The notes: generated from the letters alone by a model not told the origin. A DNA stretch of 64,000 nt from Alphaproteobacteria bacterium (GCA_017937705.1 JAGBDC010000011.1:1-64000), one strand, 5' to 3'. Shown: positions 53,514 to 63,265, numbered from the stretch's first letter. A program made the numbers and translations.

Positions 53514-55211
53514 ATGCCCGTAAAATTAGCAGTACCAGAAACTAATATGATAACATTAAAACCTCGCATTTCGGTTGTAGGTGTCGGCGGTGGCGGTGGA
53601 AATGCCGTAAACAATATGATTACAAAAACCTTGGAAGGTGTTGATTTTATTGTTGCCAATACCGATGCTCAAGCATTAGCTAACTCAAAATGCACACGCA
53701 GAATCCAACTGGGCGTTGAAACCACTCGTGGTTTGGGTGCAGGTGCATGTCCCGAAGTAGGAAAAGCAGCCGCAGAAGAAGCAAGAGCAGAAATAGAAAA
53801 AGAGCTTGAAGGTGCAAATATGGTATTTATCACTGCCGGAATGGGTGGTGGTACCGGCTCCGGTGCAGCTCCGGTTATTGCTAAAATTGCAAAAGAAAAA
53901 GGTATTTTAACGATTGGTGTAATTACAAAACCATTTCAATTTGAAGGCAAGAAAAGAGCTCAAATTGCTGAAAAAGCAGTTGAGGAATTTATTTCTTCCG
54001 TTGACAGTATTATAATTATCCCGAACCAAAATCTTTTCCGCATTGCCGATAAAAATACTACTTTGGCAGATGCTTTTGTTATGGCCGATAACGTATTATA
54101 TTCGGGTGTCCGCTCAATTACTGATCTTATGACTATGCCGGGACTTATCAATTTGGACTTTGCCGATGTTAAAAATATTATGTCCGACAAAGGTAAATCA
54201 ATAATGGGAACCGGCGAAGCAGAAGGTGACAACAGAGCTATTAAAGCAGCAGAAGAAGCCCTTTCAAATCCGTTATTAGATTATAACAATATGAGCGGTG
54301 CAAAGGGTGTATTAATCAATATCACCGGAGGTCCGGATATTACCTTATTTGAGGTTGATGAAGCAGCAAACCGTATCAAAGAAGAAGTTGACGAAGAAGC
54401 AAACATTATCTTCGGTTCAAGCTTTGACGAAACCTTAACCGGAAAAATCAGAGTTTCTATCGTTGCTACCGGAATTGGAGAAGCTAAAAATGTTCAAACC
54501 AAAGCTGCTCCGATTACTAATTATTTAGAAGAAAGCTACAATAGCGGTAGCTCAATTCCCAATATTCCCAGCGATGAAATCGATTCTAATTTAGCAAAAT
54601 TCGCCGCAACCATTGTTCCGGAAAGCATAGAAGAAGAATCTAAAGAAGTTGTTGAAGAACAAGAAGAAGTTTCTCCGATTGAAGATATAATTCCGGAAGA
54701 AGAAATTAAGGTAGCAAATGAACCTATAGCAATTATTGATGATTTGCTTAATGAACAAGAAGATGATAATGAAAATGCAAATTCTTCCGTAATGAATGAC
54801 ATGCCTCAAGCTTCTTCATTGTTTAATGCTGTAATGAACAGAACAGAACGCAATGATATCGATGCTCAACTTGAAAGCGCTTTATCTGCACAAGGTAATA
54901 TTTTCAGTTCTTCCAACACTCCTCGTACAATAGAAGAAGAAGAACCGGAATTGTTTGCCAATACTCCGCAAATTTTTGCGACTACCTCAAGACAAGAAAG
55001 AAATGAAGAGCTAATTGTTCCTGAAGATAAAGAATATAAACCTACATTTCTTGACAGAGTAACCGGCCGCTCTATTTTGTTAAATCGTAATAAGAAAAAG
55101 GCAGAAAGAGAACAACAACATTATCAAGAACCGGTAACTCCAAGCCTTGCATCCGGTGATGATTATGCCGAAAACGATTTGAGCATACCATCATTCTTAC
55201 GCAGAAAATAA
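53514..55211 (+). CDS. ftsZ: Cell division protein FtsZ
   Basis: Tubulin-like GTPase forming the Z-ring. The GTPase domain (about 20-330) has [14 protein letters not shown] and the signature [10 protein letters not shown] near 111-120. The protein is long (565 residues) because of an acidic, disordered linker of about 200 residues, usual in alphaproteobacteria. It ends with the conserved partner-binding peptide, IPSFLRR. The ATG at 53514 follows a GGGAG site; a TTG at 53499 is an alternative. Last gene of the cluster, with its own terminator; lpxC does not follow. Confidence 0.96.
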   Translation: MPVKLAVPETNMITLKPRISVVGVGGGGGNAVNNMITKTLEGVDFIVANTDAQALANSKCTRRIQLGVETTRGLGAGACPEVGKAAAEEARAEIEKELEGANMVFITAGMGGGTGSGAAPVIAKIAKEKGILTIGVITKPFQFEGKKRAQIAEKAVEEFISSVDSIIIIPNQNLFRIADKNTTLADAFVMADNVLYSGVRSITDLMTMPGLINLDFADVKNIMSDKGKSIMGTGEAEGDNRAIKAAEEALSNPLLDYNNMSGAKGVLINITGGPDITLFEVDEAANRIKEEVDEEANIIFGSSFDETLTGKIRVSIVATGIGEAKNVQTKAAPITNYLEESYNSGSSIPNIPSDEIDSNLAKFAATIVPESIEEESKEVVEEQEEVSPIEDIIPEEEIKVANEPIAIIDDLLNEQEDDNENANSSVMNDMPQASSLFNAVMNRTERNDIDAQLESALSAQGNIFSSSNTPRTIEEEEPELFANTPQIFATTSRQERNEELIVPEDKEYKPTFLDRVTGRSILLNRNKKKAEREQQHYQEPVTPSLASGDDYAENDLSIPSFLRRK

Positions 55212-55225
55212 CTTAATCTAAAAAC

Positions 55226-55258
55226 AAAAAAGGGAAGCCGTTTAGTTTCCCTTTTTTT
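55226..55258. terminator. Bidirectional terminator between ftsZ and trmB
   Basis: AAAAAAGGGAA pairs with TTCCCTTTTTT across a ten-base loop; the A- and T-tracts allow use by both convergent genes. Confidence 0.85.
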
Positions 55259-55266
55259 ACTTTAAA

Positions 55267-55980
55267 TTACTTTCTTACAAAATCCAAAAACACCGGCTTA
55301 CGCCCTTCTCTAATCGCTTTGCGTTGATATTTGGTTTGTACCCAGTCTTGCGGTTCATGTTTCCAATCATTGCCGCAAGTTGCGGTCCATTCAAAATCAG
55401 GACATTCGTGCATTTTGCGCAAAGTCCAAGACTTATATATTTTATGATCGGTAGCAACACGCAAAACTCCACCCGGTTTAATTATACGAGCCAATACTTT
55501 CAAATTGTCCGGATTTATAAAACGACGAGGTGCATGACGTTTTTTAGGCCAAGGATCAGGAAAAAGTAAAAATACTCTATCCAAACTGTTGTCCGGTATC
55601 AACGGAAACAACAAACGAATATCATCATCCCAAACTCGAACATTATCACTTCTGTTCGGCAACAAATTTATTTCACCATCGATTTCATCATTTTGTTTAA
55701 TTCCGGTCATCAAACTCAACAAGTTCGCTATACCGTTTTTGAAAACCTCTGCTCCGATATAAGCATTCTTTGTATTATTCGCAGAATGTCCTGCCAAATG
55801 GTCACCATCTCCGAACCCTATTTCAAGACATATATTTTCAGGAGCAAACGGAAAGTCTAAAGGATTTTGCGGATTTATTTTTATTTTGGGTAAAAAACTA
55901 TCCATCAACGTACTTTTAGCCTTGCGAAGTCTTCTTCCTTGTCTGCGTCCGTAAAAATGAGGTTTATCTTCTGTAAACAT
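55267..55980 (-). CDS. trmB: tRNA (guanine-N7)-methyltransferase
   Basis: Methylates G46 of tRNA. The 237-residue enzyme has LEIGFGDGDHLA for SAM, the YIGAEVFKNG segment, and the diagnostic FPDPWPKKRHAPRRF motif. It lies at the end of the minus-strand block lnt-XRE-trmB; metK, often between the regulator and trmB, is absent. Confidence 0.95.
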   Translation of the reverse strand: MFTEDKPHFYGRRQGRRLRKAKSTLMDSFLPKIKINPQNPLDFPFAPENICLEIGFGDGDHLAGHSANNTKNAYIGAEVFKNGIANLLSLMTGIKQNDEIDGEINLLPNRSDNVRVWDDDIRLLFPLIPDNSLDRVFLLFPDPWPKKRHAPRRFINPDNLKVLARIIKPGGVLRVATDHKIYKSWTLRKMHECPDFEWTATCGNDWKHEPQDWVQTKYQRKAIREGRKPVFLDFVRK

Positions 55981-56023
55981 TTTATAGTTTCCTTATTATT
56001 CATATAGTTATTTCGGCATAATA

Positions 56024-56053
56024 AAAGCTGGTAATAAAAATTACCAGCTTTAT
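56024..56053 (-). terminator. Terminator of the XRE regulator gene
   Basis: AAAGCTGGTAA pairs with TTACCAGCTTT with a six-base loop and A/T-rich flanks, 23 bases after the minus-strand stop at 56076. Confidence 0.75.
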
Positions 56054-56075
56054 TTTATTATTGTGGCAAAAAAGT

Positions 56076-56573
56076 TTATTCTTCGCCGTTTTTAACAGAA
56101 GAAGCTGATTTTGACATTGCAATAATTAAATCATACAAAATTTTTGCAGCCTTTCGATTAGGAATTTTATAATATGCCTTTACCAATTCCAAAGTTTCTT
56201 GTCTTTTCATCGGATCAACATCTATATCATCAGAACTTTCTTCCAAGAACAAAGTATCTTTATCCGTAACACTGAAAACACGAGGAGATTGTGAAGCCAC
56301 ATCTTTTCCCATATCTTCAAAAAAGAAATTAATCGGAACATTTAATACATTACCGATATCCCATAAACGACTGGCACCGACACGATTGCTCCCTCTTTCA
56401 TATTTTTGCACCTGTTGAAATGTTAAACCCAACATTGCGGCTAATTTCTCTTGGCTCCAACCTAAAATGGTACGACGTAAACGAATACGATTTCCTACGT
56501 GTATATCAATAGGATTAGGTTGTCCGTTAGGAGTGCGACCCCGACTTGCTTTTTTAGACTTTTGTAATGCCAT
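56076..56573 (-). CDS. XRE-family transcriptional regulator
   Basis: A 165-residue helix-turn-helix protein. The HTH spans about 25-82 (GNRIRLRRTILGWSQEKLA, LTFQQVQKYERG, RLWDIGNVLNVPINFFFED). A C-terminal helical domain of unknown role follows. This exact type of regulator is conserved next to lnt and trmB in alphaproteobacteria and is often the most abundant XRE protein of the cell. An AT-rich promoter region lies upstream. Confidence 0.88.
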   Translation of the reverse strand: MALQKSKKASRGRTPNGQPNPIDIHVGNRIRLRRTILGWSQEKLAAMLGLTFQQVQKYERGSNRVGASRLWDIGNVLNVPINFFFEDMGKDVASQSPRVFSVTDKDTLFLEESSDDIDVDPMKRQETLELVKAYYKIPNRKAAKILYDLIIAMSKSASSVKNGEE

Positions 56574-56692
56574 TTTATGTCTCCAATATTTTTATTTACA
56601 TATATAATTGCTATTATTAGTAGCATTTGTCAATATATTTTTGAATAACATTTTATATAAAAAATTAGAAATAAAACATATATTACAACATA

Positions 56693-58222
56693 TTACCGTA
56701 ACATTTTGGGGACAAAAACCGCAAATACAACTAATAGTAATGATAAGATAAAGAAATATAAATTGTTATGTTTTGAATATGGAGTTATTATCTCCAACTC
56801 TTCAGGCAAAAACGCATCTAAATTACCTCGTTTGTGCAAACCTATCTGATTTAATATTTTTCCGCTGCGAGATATAATTGCCGATACTCCCGAGTTTGCG
56901 GCTCTGACTATTGTTATTCCTTCTTCTACGGCACGCAATTGAGCCGATACCAAATGTTGATACGGACCGGAGCTTTTCCCGTACCATCCGTCATTTGTCA
57001 AATTTATCAGCCATTGCGGACGATTATTTTTATCAACTACTTCCGAAGGAAAAATTATTTCATAACATATCAATAAACCGAAAGGCGGTAATTTGTCGGT
57101 TGAAAAAGTTTGCACCCCGCTCCCTTTCTTAAAATCGCTTATGAATCCGGTTATCGGGCGCAAACTTTCAGGCAAATAACGACGAAACGGAATATATTCT
57201 CCAAACGGAACAAGATGTGATTTTGCATAATTTGCAATAAGACCTTTTCCGTGTTGAAAAACCAATCCGGCATTTACAGGTTGCCAATCATCACCAACAG
57301 GAAAATAATCAATACTTCCTGTAATCAAAAAACCGTCATCGGGGATTGCCGGCAATACCTGATACATTCTTGAGCTGTTTAGCGCAAGCGGAAATGTGCT
57401 TGCTGTTTCTCCCCATATAACGACATCAGCAGTTTCAAAACCATTTGCTTGCGATAATTCTATATAATCTGCAAAATTTTGCTCTAAATCTTCTTTATTC
57501 CATTTCAAATTTTGCGGAATACTCGGTTGAACGATTCTTATGCTTATATCCGATTTGTTGTCATTATCAATTTTTGTCGTTCTATAAAAACCAAAAATGA
57601 ACATAGTCAAAATTATCAATAATGATAATCCGATTCCGATAAAGGCATTTTTTTTATACGGAATAAACAGCATTGTACTCGGAAACATTGCTATCATAAT
57701 TAAAAATATCGAAAGCCCATAGGTTCCGAATATACTGGCAAATTGTAGCCATAAATGGTTAAAAGCAAATGCCGACCCCAACAAATTCCAAGGGAAACCG
57801 GTTAAAAGAAAACTTCTTATCCATTCAAAAAATGCAACGCTGACTGCAAAAATTATTATTTTTGAATAAACATTTTTGAAATAGTGTGAAATTAATGCCG
57901 GTCCCCCAAAAAAGAGACCAAAAAAGGCACCACTTGCCCCTAATGCTATGGGAATTAGCCAACCAAAACTAACTATATCCAAAGCTAATGCATTTGCCAG
58001 CCAAGACAAGCCTACCGAAAAAAATCCGAAACCGAAGCAATATCCGAAAATGAAAGATTGTTTATAAGATATTGTATTTTGCAAAAAAAAGTTCAACAAA
58101 CCGAAAGTAAAAAAAAGTACCCAAATATGATAATACGGTGGAAGCGCAAAAGTACTTATACCACCTGCCAAAAACAGAAGTATTTTCGGATAAGAGGTAA
58201 TTTTTTTAAGCGTTTGTATCAT
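56693..58222 (-). CDS. lnt: Apolipoprotein N-acyltransferase
   Basis: Adds the third acyl chain to lipoproteins in the inner membrane. The 509-residue protein has about seven membrane helices followed by a nitrilase domain. The catalytic triad is visible as Glu in WGETAS (about 271), Lys in AKSHLVPFGEY (about 333) and Cys in LLICYEIIFP (about 385). One C-terminal membrane helix follows. It serves the many lipoproteins in this window. corC/hlyC, usually between ybeY and lnt, is missing. Confidence 0.95.
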   Translation of the reverse strand: MIQTLKKITSYPKILLFLAGGISTFALPPYYHIWVLFFTFGLLNFFLQNTISYKQSFIFGYCFGFGFFSVGLSWLANALALDIVSFGWLIPIALGASGAFFGLFFGGPALISHYFKNVYSKIIIFAVSVAFFEWIRSFLLTGFPWNLLGSAFAFNHLWLQFASIFGTYGLSIFLIMIAMFPSTMLFIPYKKNAFIGIGLSLLIILTMFIFGFYRTTKIDNDNKSDISIRIVQPSIPQNLKWNKEDLEQNFADYIELSQANGFETADVVIWGETASTFPLALNSSRMYQVLPAIPDDGFLITGSIDYFPVGDDWQPVNAGLVFQHGKGLIANYAKSHLVPFGEYIPFRRYLPESLRPITGFISDFKKGSGVQTFSTDKLPPFGLLICYEIIFPSEVVDKNNRPQWLINLTNDGWYGKSSGPYQHLVSAQLRAVEEGITIVRAANSGVSAIISRSGKILNQIGLHKRGNLDAFLPEELEIITPYSKHNNLYFFILSLLLVVFAVFVPKMLR

Positions 58223-58229
58223 TTATAAC

Positions 58230-58742
58230 TTATTCGTTGTCTTCATAAGGGTTATTAATATTTAGCTTTTGCAACAAATTAACTTCTTCACTTTCCATTT
58301 CTTTTGCTTCTTCATCTTCAATATGGTCATATCCCAAAAGATGCAAAAAACCATGAATTAAAATATGACAATAATGGTCACGCAAACTGATTTCTTGCTC
58401 TACGCTTTGTTCAATCATTGTTTGTAAAGCAATAATTATATCTCCGAGTTCTATCTCTTCATTACGTTTTAAATAAGCCTCAAACTCTTCATCGTCGATA
58501 TTTGCAAAAGAAAGAACGTTTGTCGGTTTGTCAAGTTGCCTAAACTCAAAATTAAGTTGGCGTATCTCTTCATCACAACTCAAGGCTAAATTTGCAACAA
58601 CTTCTCGCTTATTTTCCAACCATTCAGGCTTCAATTCATTAATTACTGTCGCAAAAATATCTTCCGAAAGTTTTTCAACCTCAGGTAATTTTTCTAACCA
58701 AATATCATCAACAATATCAATATTAATCTTGGTCTTTATCAT
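58230..58742 (-). CDS. ybeY: Endoribonuclease YbeY (16S rRNA maturation)
   Basis: Zinc-dependent RNase acting on the 3' end of 16S rRNA and in ribosome quality control. The three-His motif HGFLHLLGYDH sits at about 132-142, preceded by LGDIIIA. The start at 58742 (GGAAGAG upstream) gives 170 residues and overlaps phoH by 20 bases; a longer frame to 58817 is unlikely. Confidence 0.93.
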   Translation of the reverse strand: MIKTKINIDIVDDIWLEKLPEVEKLSEDIFATVINELKPEWLENKREVVANLALSCDEEIRQLNFEFRQLDKPTNVLSFANIDDEEFEAYLKRNEEIELGDIIIALQTMIEQSVEQEISLRDHYCHILIHGFLHLLGYDHIEDEEAKEMESEEVNLLQKLNINNPYEDNE

Positions 58743-59694
58743 GCTCTTCCTTATTGCGATTTTCATAAGCGCACACAATTTTTGCAACCAATCCGTGTCG
58801 AACCACATCTTCGGCACTAAATGTTACGGAACTTATGCCTTTTATGTTTTTTAATGTTCCCAAAGCATCACGCAAGCCGGAAACTACACCTCTCGGCAAG
58901 TCAACCTGACTTAAGTCACCATTAACAACCATACGAGAATTTTCACCCAAACGAGTTAAAAACATCTTCATTTGCATTGGTGTCGTATTTTGAGCTTCAT
59001 CCAAAATCACAAAAGCATTAGACAAGGTACGTCCTCTCATAAAAGCAAGAGGTGCAATTTCGATTTCCCCTGCCGCTAATTTTTTATCTACTTGTTCAGC
59101 AGGCAACATTTCGTAAAGTGCATCATATAACGGGCGTAAATACGGATCAACTTTATCTTTTAAATCTCCGGGTAAGAAACCCAAATTTTCGCCGGCTTCA
59201 ACCGCAGGTCTGGAAAGAATAATTTTATCAATAGTTCCTTCCAACATCATTGTAACGGCCAAAGCAACCGCCAAATATGTTTTACCGGTACCGGCAGGGC
59301 CTAACCCAAAAACCAGTTCATTATCCATCATTTCCAAAATATATTTTGCTTGAGTTTGAGAACGAGGATAAATATGTCTTTTTTTGGTTTTTAACACAAT
59401 ATCATTAAGGTCAATTTGCTTGTTATTACTGATATCTGCTCCGCTCAAACGGATAGCGGCTTTAACTTCTTGTTCTCCGATTTCAATACCACGGCTGACT
59501 TTTGAATATAAGGAATCAATAGCCTCTTTAGCCATTTTACAATTTTCGTCACTTCCTTTTATATTAATATGATTTCCGAAAGTTCCAATTTCGACATTCA
59601 ATGTTTCTTCAATTACCTTAAGGTTGCTGTCATTAGGACCAACCATTTGTTGAAGTAATTGATTGTTAAAAAGTTCAAATTCGATTTCTGCCAT
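58723..59694 (-). CDS. phoH: PhoH-like ATPase
   Basis: PhoH/YbeZ-type ATPase, a partner of YbeY in RNA metabolism. The 323-residue protein has a KH-like N-terminal part, Walker A GPAGTGKTYLA near 131, and the DEAQNTTPMQMKMFLTR segment (Walker B) near 231. The GDLSQVDLPRG motif also matches. It lies between miaB and ybeY, the standard order. Confidence 0.94.
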   Translation of the reverse strand: MAEIEFELFNNQLLQQMVGPNDSNLKVIEETLNVEIGTFGNHINIKGSDENCKMAKEAIDSLYSKVSRGIEIGEQEVKAAIRLSGADISNNKQIDLNDIVLKTKKRHIYPRSQTQAKYILEMMDNELVFGLGPAGTGKTYLAVALAVTMMLEGTIDKIILSRPAVEAGENLGFLPGDLKDKVDPYLRPLYDALYEMLPAEQVDKKLAAGEIEIAPLAFMRGRTLSNAFVILDEAQNTTPMQMKMFLTRLGENSRMVVNGDLSQVDLPRGVVSGLRDALGTLKNIKGISSVTFSAEDVVRHGLVAKIVCAYENRNKEEHDKDQD

Positions 59695-59712
59695 AATATT
59701 TGCCCTTACTGT

Positions 59713-61038
59713 TTATTTTATAATTCCGCTCAAAGAGTTCATTCCGCCCTTAATAATTTCAACCTGTCTGATTTGGTTGATATTATCGTCGCTTCCTTTA
59801 ACAACTACCGTTTGCATATAAGGAGAACGTCCGAAAATTTCCCCGTTTTTACGTCCTTTACTTTCGAATAATACAGGCACTATTTTACCGACACAATCTT
59901 TATTAAATCTTAATTGTTGCGAAAATAATTGATCCTGTAAAATTTCCAATCTTTCTTTTTTTATCTTTTCATCAACCTGATTAGGATATATTGCTGCCGG
60001 TGTTCCTGCACGTCGGCTGTATTTAAATGAAAATGCTTGAATATAATTTACTTTTTTCACCATATCCATAGTTGCTTGAAAATCTTCATCGGTTTCTCCG
60101 GGAAAACCGACAATAAAATCTGATGATAAACCTATATCGGGATTAGCCTCTTTTAACTTTTCAATAACTTCAAGATATTGGCCGCTGGTATGACGGCGAT
60201 TCATTGCCTTCAAAATTTTATCAGAACCCGACTGCAAAGGCAAATGCAAATAAGGCATAAGTTTTTTTAAGTTCCTGTGACAATCTATCAATTCGTCCGT
60301 AACATCGGCCGGATATGACGTTGTATAACGTAAACGCTGTAAACCTTCAATTTCGGCTAACTTATTCAGTAAATATGCCAAACTACGTTCTTTTCCGGCA
60401 GAATCTTCGCCATGATAAGAATTTACATTTTGACCTAAAAGATTAATTTCCAAAGTTCCGGTTTCTACCAATCTTTTTGCTTCATTAATCACATCTTCTA
60501 TCGGGCGAGATGTTTCAACCCCTCTGGTATAAGGAACAATACAATAGGTACAAAAATTATTGCACCCTTCTTGAATTGCCAAATAAGAACAACCGCCTTT
60601 AGCCTTATTTTGAGGTAAATAGTCAAATTTGCTTTCGGCAGGAAAATCCGTATCAATAATGCACTCACCCTTTTTACGAGCGATTTTTTGCAAAATTTCC
60701 GGTAAGCGATAATATGTAAGCGGACCTGTTGCAAAATCCACATAGGGGGCACGTTTCGATATTTGTTCGTCTTCTGCCTGAACCACACAACCGACTACAC
60801 CTATGGTCGTTTTCAAACCTTTTTCTGCCCGTTCATTTTTGATTATCTCAATACGACCTAAATCAGAGAAAAGCTTTTCTGCCGCTTTCTCTCTAATATG
60901 ACAAGTATTGAATAAAATCAGATCAGCATCCTGTATTGTTTCGGCAGCAATATATCCCATATTTTCAAGGATATCGGCTATTCTTCCGGAATCATAGACA
61001 TTCATTTGACAGCCGAATGTTTTTATAAAATATTTCAC
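59713..61038 (-). CDS. miaB: tRNA-2-methylthio-N6-dimethylallyladenosine synthase
   Basis: Methylthiolates i6A37 in tRNA. The 441-residue protein has Cys10, Cys46 and Cys83 in the UPF0004 domain, the radical-SAM triplet C159-x3-C163-x2-C166, and a complete C-terminal TRAM domain (VPVLFESKGRKNGEIFGRS). This contrasts with the truncated MtaB in the same window. First gene of the miaB-phoH-ybeY-lnt block. Confidence 0.95.
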   Translation of the reverse strand: MKYFIKTFGCQMNVYDSGRIADILENMGYIAAETIQDADLILFNTCHIREKAAEKLFSDLGRIEIIKNERAEKGLKTTIGVVGCVVQAEDEQISKRAPYVDFATGPLTYYRLPEILQKIARKKGECIIDTDFPAESKFDYLPQNKAKGGCSYLAIQEGCNNFCTYCIVPYTRGVETSRPIEDVINEAKRLVETGTLEINLLGQNVNSYHGEDSAGKERSLAYLLNKLAEIEGLQRLRYTTSYPADVTDELIDCHRNLKKLMPYLHLPLQSGSDKILKAMNRRHTSGQYLEVIEKLKEANPDIGLSSDFIVGFPGETDEDFQATMDMVKKVNYIQAFSFKYSRRAGTPAAIYPNQVDEKIKKERLEILQDQLFSQQLRFNKDCVGKIVPVLFESKGRKNGEIFGRSPYMQTVVVKGSDDNINQIRQVEIIKGGMNSLSGIIK

Positions 61039-61129
61039 AGCGGTATAATTCTCTCTTAAAGTTCAAAAAATCTACATTATTATAGTTTAATCGCTTTTGT
61101 TTTCAAGCATTTTTTAGAATTATAAAATG

Positions 61130-61146
61130 TGACAAAATTTTTGTCA
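61130..61146. promoter_or_regulatory. Palindromic site in the miaB/TerB-like intergenic region
   Basis: A perfect 17-base palindrome (TGACAAAA-T-TTTTGTCA) lies just upstream of the -35 of the TerB-like gene and 92 bases from the miaB start. It is an operator candidate for either gene. The low sequence complexity makes chance possible. Confidence 0.35.
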
Positions 61147-61163
61147 TTATTAACACTTTTTTG

Positions 61164-61192
61164 TTGCCAACTGTTTTGCTGTTTGTTATGAT
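61164..61192 (+). promoter_or_regulatory. Promoter of the TerB-like gene
   Basis: TTGCCA (61164-61169) and TATGAT (61187-61192) are separated by exactly 17 bases. The expected start is near 61199, 37 bases before the ATG. Confidence 0.55.
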
Positions 61193-61235
61193 TACACTGA
61201 AAATATTTTTATGCGATATCTACAAGGAGAATAAA

Positions 61236-61667
61236 ATGGATAAACAGTTTGATGCAATAATGAGCATGGATGATGATGCTAAAGTTGCCTATCTGCAAGC
61301 CTTTGCCCGTTTAGCAAGTTCTGACGGAAATTTTGATGATAATGAAAAAGCTTTTATAAAAGATTTGGCTGAAAATTATGTTTTACCCAATGAACGATTA
61401 AACGAAATCTACAACATTGACAATGACGATCAAATTATTGCCAATGTTTCCCAAATCAAAAATCGCCGAGCCGCATTGGAATTAATTAAAGAACTTTGCT
61501 ATTTAGCACATGCAGATGATGAACTGTCTGATAAAGAAACATTATTTATCGGTAAAGTAGGTCAAGCTATGAACATTGAATTGGAAAAAATTGAACAAAT
61601 CAGCAATTGGGTTATTGATAAAATCATCTTAGCTGAAGAAGCCAGAATTATTTTTGAAGAGGTTTAA
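61236..61667 (+). CDS. TerB-like (tellurite-resistance/DjlA-type helical) protein
   Basis: The 143-residue all-helical protein has the TerB pattern LQAFARLASSDGNFDDNEKAFIKDLAENY. This is repeated as ELIKELCYLAHADDELSDKETLFIGKVGQ, with acidic loops that may bind metal. TerB domains occur in tellurite resistance, chaperone and phage-defence contexts; none is proven here. I start at 61236 because AAGGAG lies 6 bases upstream. It is followed by an unknown gene 23 bases later and is probably in one operon with it. Confidence 0.75.
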   Translation: MDKQFDAIMSMDDDAKVAYLQAFARLASSDGNFDDNEKAFIKDLAENYVLPNERLNEIYNIDNDDQIIANVSQIKNRRAALELIKELCYLAHADDELSDKETLFIGKVGQAMNIELEKIEQISNWVIDKIILAEEARIIFEEV

Positions 61668-61690
61668 ATTACTCATAGAGGAGAAAAGTT

Positions 61691-62929
61691 ATGGCAGGTG
61701 TTATTGAACAGTTGGAAAGCCAAAAACAGCATCATAACAGATTAAAAAATTTTTGGTTGGAACAAGCTGAAAAACGTGGAAAAAATAAAGACAGAACAAC
61801 GCCTAAAGCGATTATTTCCAAAGCTGCAAAAGAAATGTATCCCGAATTGTCTCAAACTCAGGTATCAAAAGCAACCAGAGAAATTACACTTGCACCTCAA
61901 CGAAGTAATATAAATGTAGGAAATGAAACTTTATCGGTAAGCGAAGCTCGATATAAAATAGCTGAACACATAGAAAAGAGCCAAGCTATATCTACTATCC
62001 AAAAACATCAACAACGTATTATAGAAGAAGCGAAAAAGAAAGCCCCCAATACTGATGTTAAAACCGAAGATTTAGCATATATAGTTGCTACATCGATTGA
62101 AACACTTAACTCCGAAACAAACTCAAGCCAAGAATATTTTAGTTGGTTCGAGGATTGTACTTCTATTTTGAAAAATATGAATGACGGATATATTTCCGAT
62201 TCTGATTTACAAGAAAGACAGGAATGGCTCGATTATTCATACGTGCGAGAAGCAGAAATGATGACTTGTTTAGCTTTATATCAAAGCAGTCGTTATCCCG
62301 GTGCAAAAGAGAAATATGACCAAATCTATAATAAGTTGGTAAAAATTCGTCAAATTCGCCACGCAATAAAAGATGCAACAGCTTCAAAAAGTGACGAAAC
62401 AAAAGAACGAATTGATAAAAGTGTAAAAATGTTTGAGCACCAAAGAGCAAGAGTTTACGTTGCTGCATTTCGTGAGTTCTTAAAACAAGATGAAAAATGG
62501 AATATGCCCAAGAAAACTCTTCGTCGTTTGAATATGTATCGTGGCGATGATTATGACTTGGAAGGAGAATATGACTTCTTTTATGGTTCTTATGAAGTAG
62601 ATGACTATGATGAACAATATCAATTTTATGATGACTATGAACGCAACCCGTATGATTTTGACGGTTGGATGCAAGAAAGCGTTTTATTCGGTTGGGATGA
62701 TGATGTTCGTGCCGCTCCGGTTTATAGCAAAGCAGAAGAATTTGTTGATAAAGGATATGAAGCTCCAACTCAAACCGAAGACGATGTTCGTGCTCGTATT
62801 GCAGAGTTAAGCGGTCGCCGCCCACCATATAGAGATAACGGATTAGGACCACGTGAATACAGAGCCCGTTCTTTCGATGCTGATAAGTTTAAAACGTTGT
62901 ATAAGTCTAACAGCAAACAAAATAGCTAG
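61691..62929 (+). CDS. Unknown cytosolic protein with Asp/Tyr-rich segment
   Basis: Unrecognised, 412 residues, with an AGAGGAGAA site before the ATG. Residues 1-80 are basic and helical (KNFWLEQAEKRGKNKD, SKAAKEMYPELSQTQVSKATREI). Residues 80-285 are predicted helical with coiled coil. Residues 286-345 are strikingly rich in Asp, Tyr, Glu and Phe. The last 50 are basic with GRRPPYRDNGLGPREYRAR. There is no signal or membrane helix. Low-complexity charged architecture recalls the unknown proteins of the VirD4 locus, but no direct similarity is evident. Confidence 0.7.
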   Translation: MAGVIEQLESQKQHHNRLKNFWLEQAEKRGKNKDRTTPKAIISKAAKEMYPELSQTQVSKATREITLAPQRSNINVGNETLSVSEARYKIAEHIEKSQAISTIQKHQQRIIEEAKKKAPNTDVKTEDLAYIVATSIETLNSETNSSQEYFSWFEDCTSILKNMNDGYISDSDLQERQEWLDYSYVREAEMMTCLALYQSSRYPGAKEKYDQIYNKLVKIRQIRHAIKDATASKSDETKERIDKSVKMFEHQRARVYVAAFREFLKQDEKWNMPKKTLRRLNMYRGDDYDLEGEYDFFYGSYEVDDYDEQYQFYDDYERNPYDFDGWMQESVLFGWDDDVRAAPVYSKAEEFVDKGYEAPTQTEDDVRARIAELSGRRPPYRDNGLGPREYRARSFDADKFKTLYKSNSKQNS

Positions 62930-62995
62930 ACAAGTAAAAAAAATGAGTTTAATGTATATGGCAGATTTTAACAAAAAACTATTAAGGAGTGACAA

Positions 62996-63265
62996 ATGAG
63001 TTTAATTGGATTGGTTCTTTTTCTTTATTCAGTAATTGTTTTATTTGAAATTGCTACCAGAATTTTAGAAAAACACAATGTTATTGATTCTACAAAAAAT
63101 GAAACATTGAAAAAACTTATGGATTTAGCGGGCAAGATGACAAATCCGGTTTATGCAAAAGTAACCGAATTACTTCCGGAAAAATATCGTGTTGTTGCAG
63201 GCATTGAATCAGCTCCGATTCTTTTGTTCCTCGTTCTGTCTATTCTCGGTCAGATGATGCTGTAA
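62996..63265 (+). CDS. YggT-family membrane protein
   Basis: The 89-residue product has two membrane helices (about 2-22 and 70-88) around the TNPVYAKVTELLPE segment typical of the YggT domain (TDP-x-[IL]-x(3)-R-like in others). YggT proteins are linked to osmotic tolerance and membrane organisation. It keeps only one YggT unit, as usual in alphaproteobacteria. AAGGAG precedes the ATG. yggU and folD follow, a conserved order. Confidence 0.8.
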   Translation: MSLIGLVLFLYSVIVLFEIATRILEKHNVIDSTKNETLKKLMDLAGKMTNPVYAKVTELLPEKYRVVAGIESAPILLFLVLSILGQMML

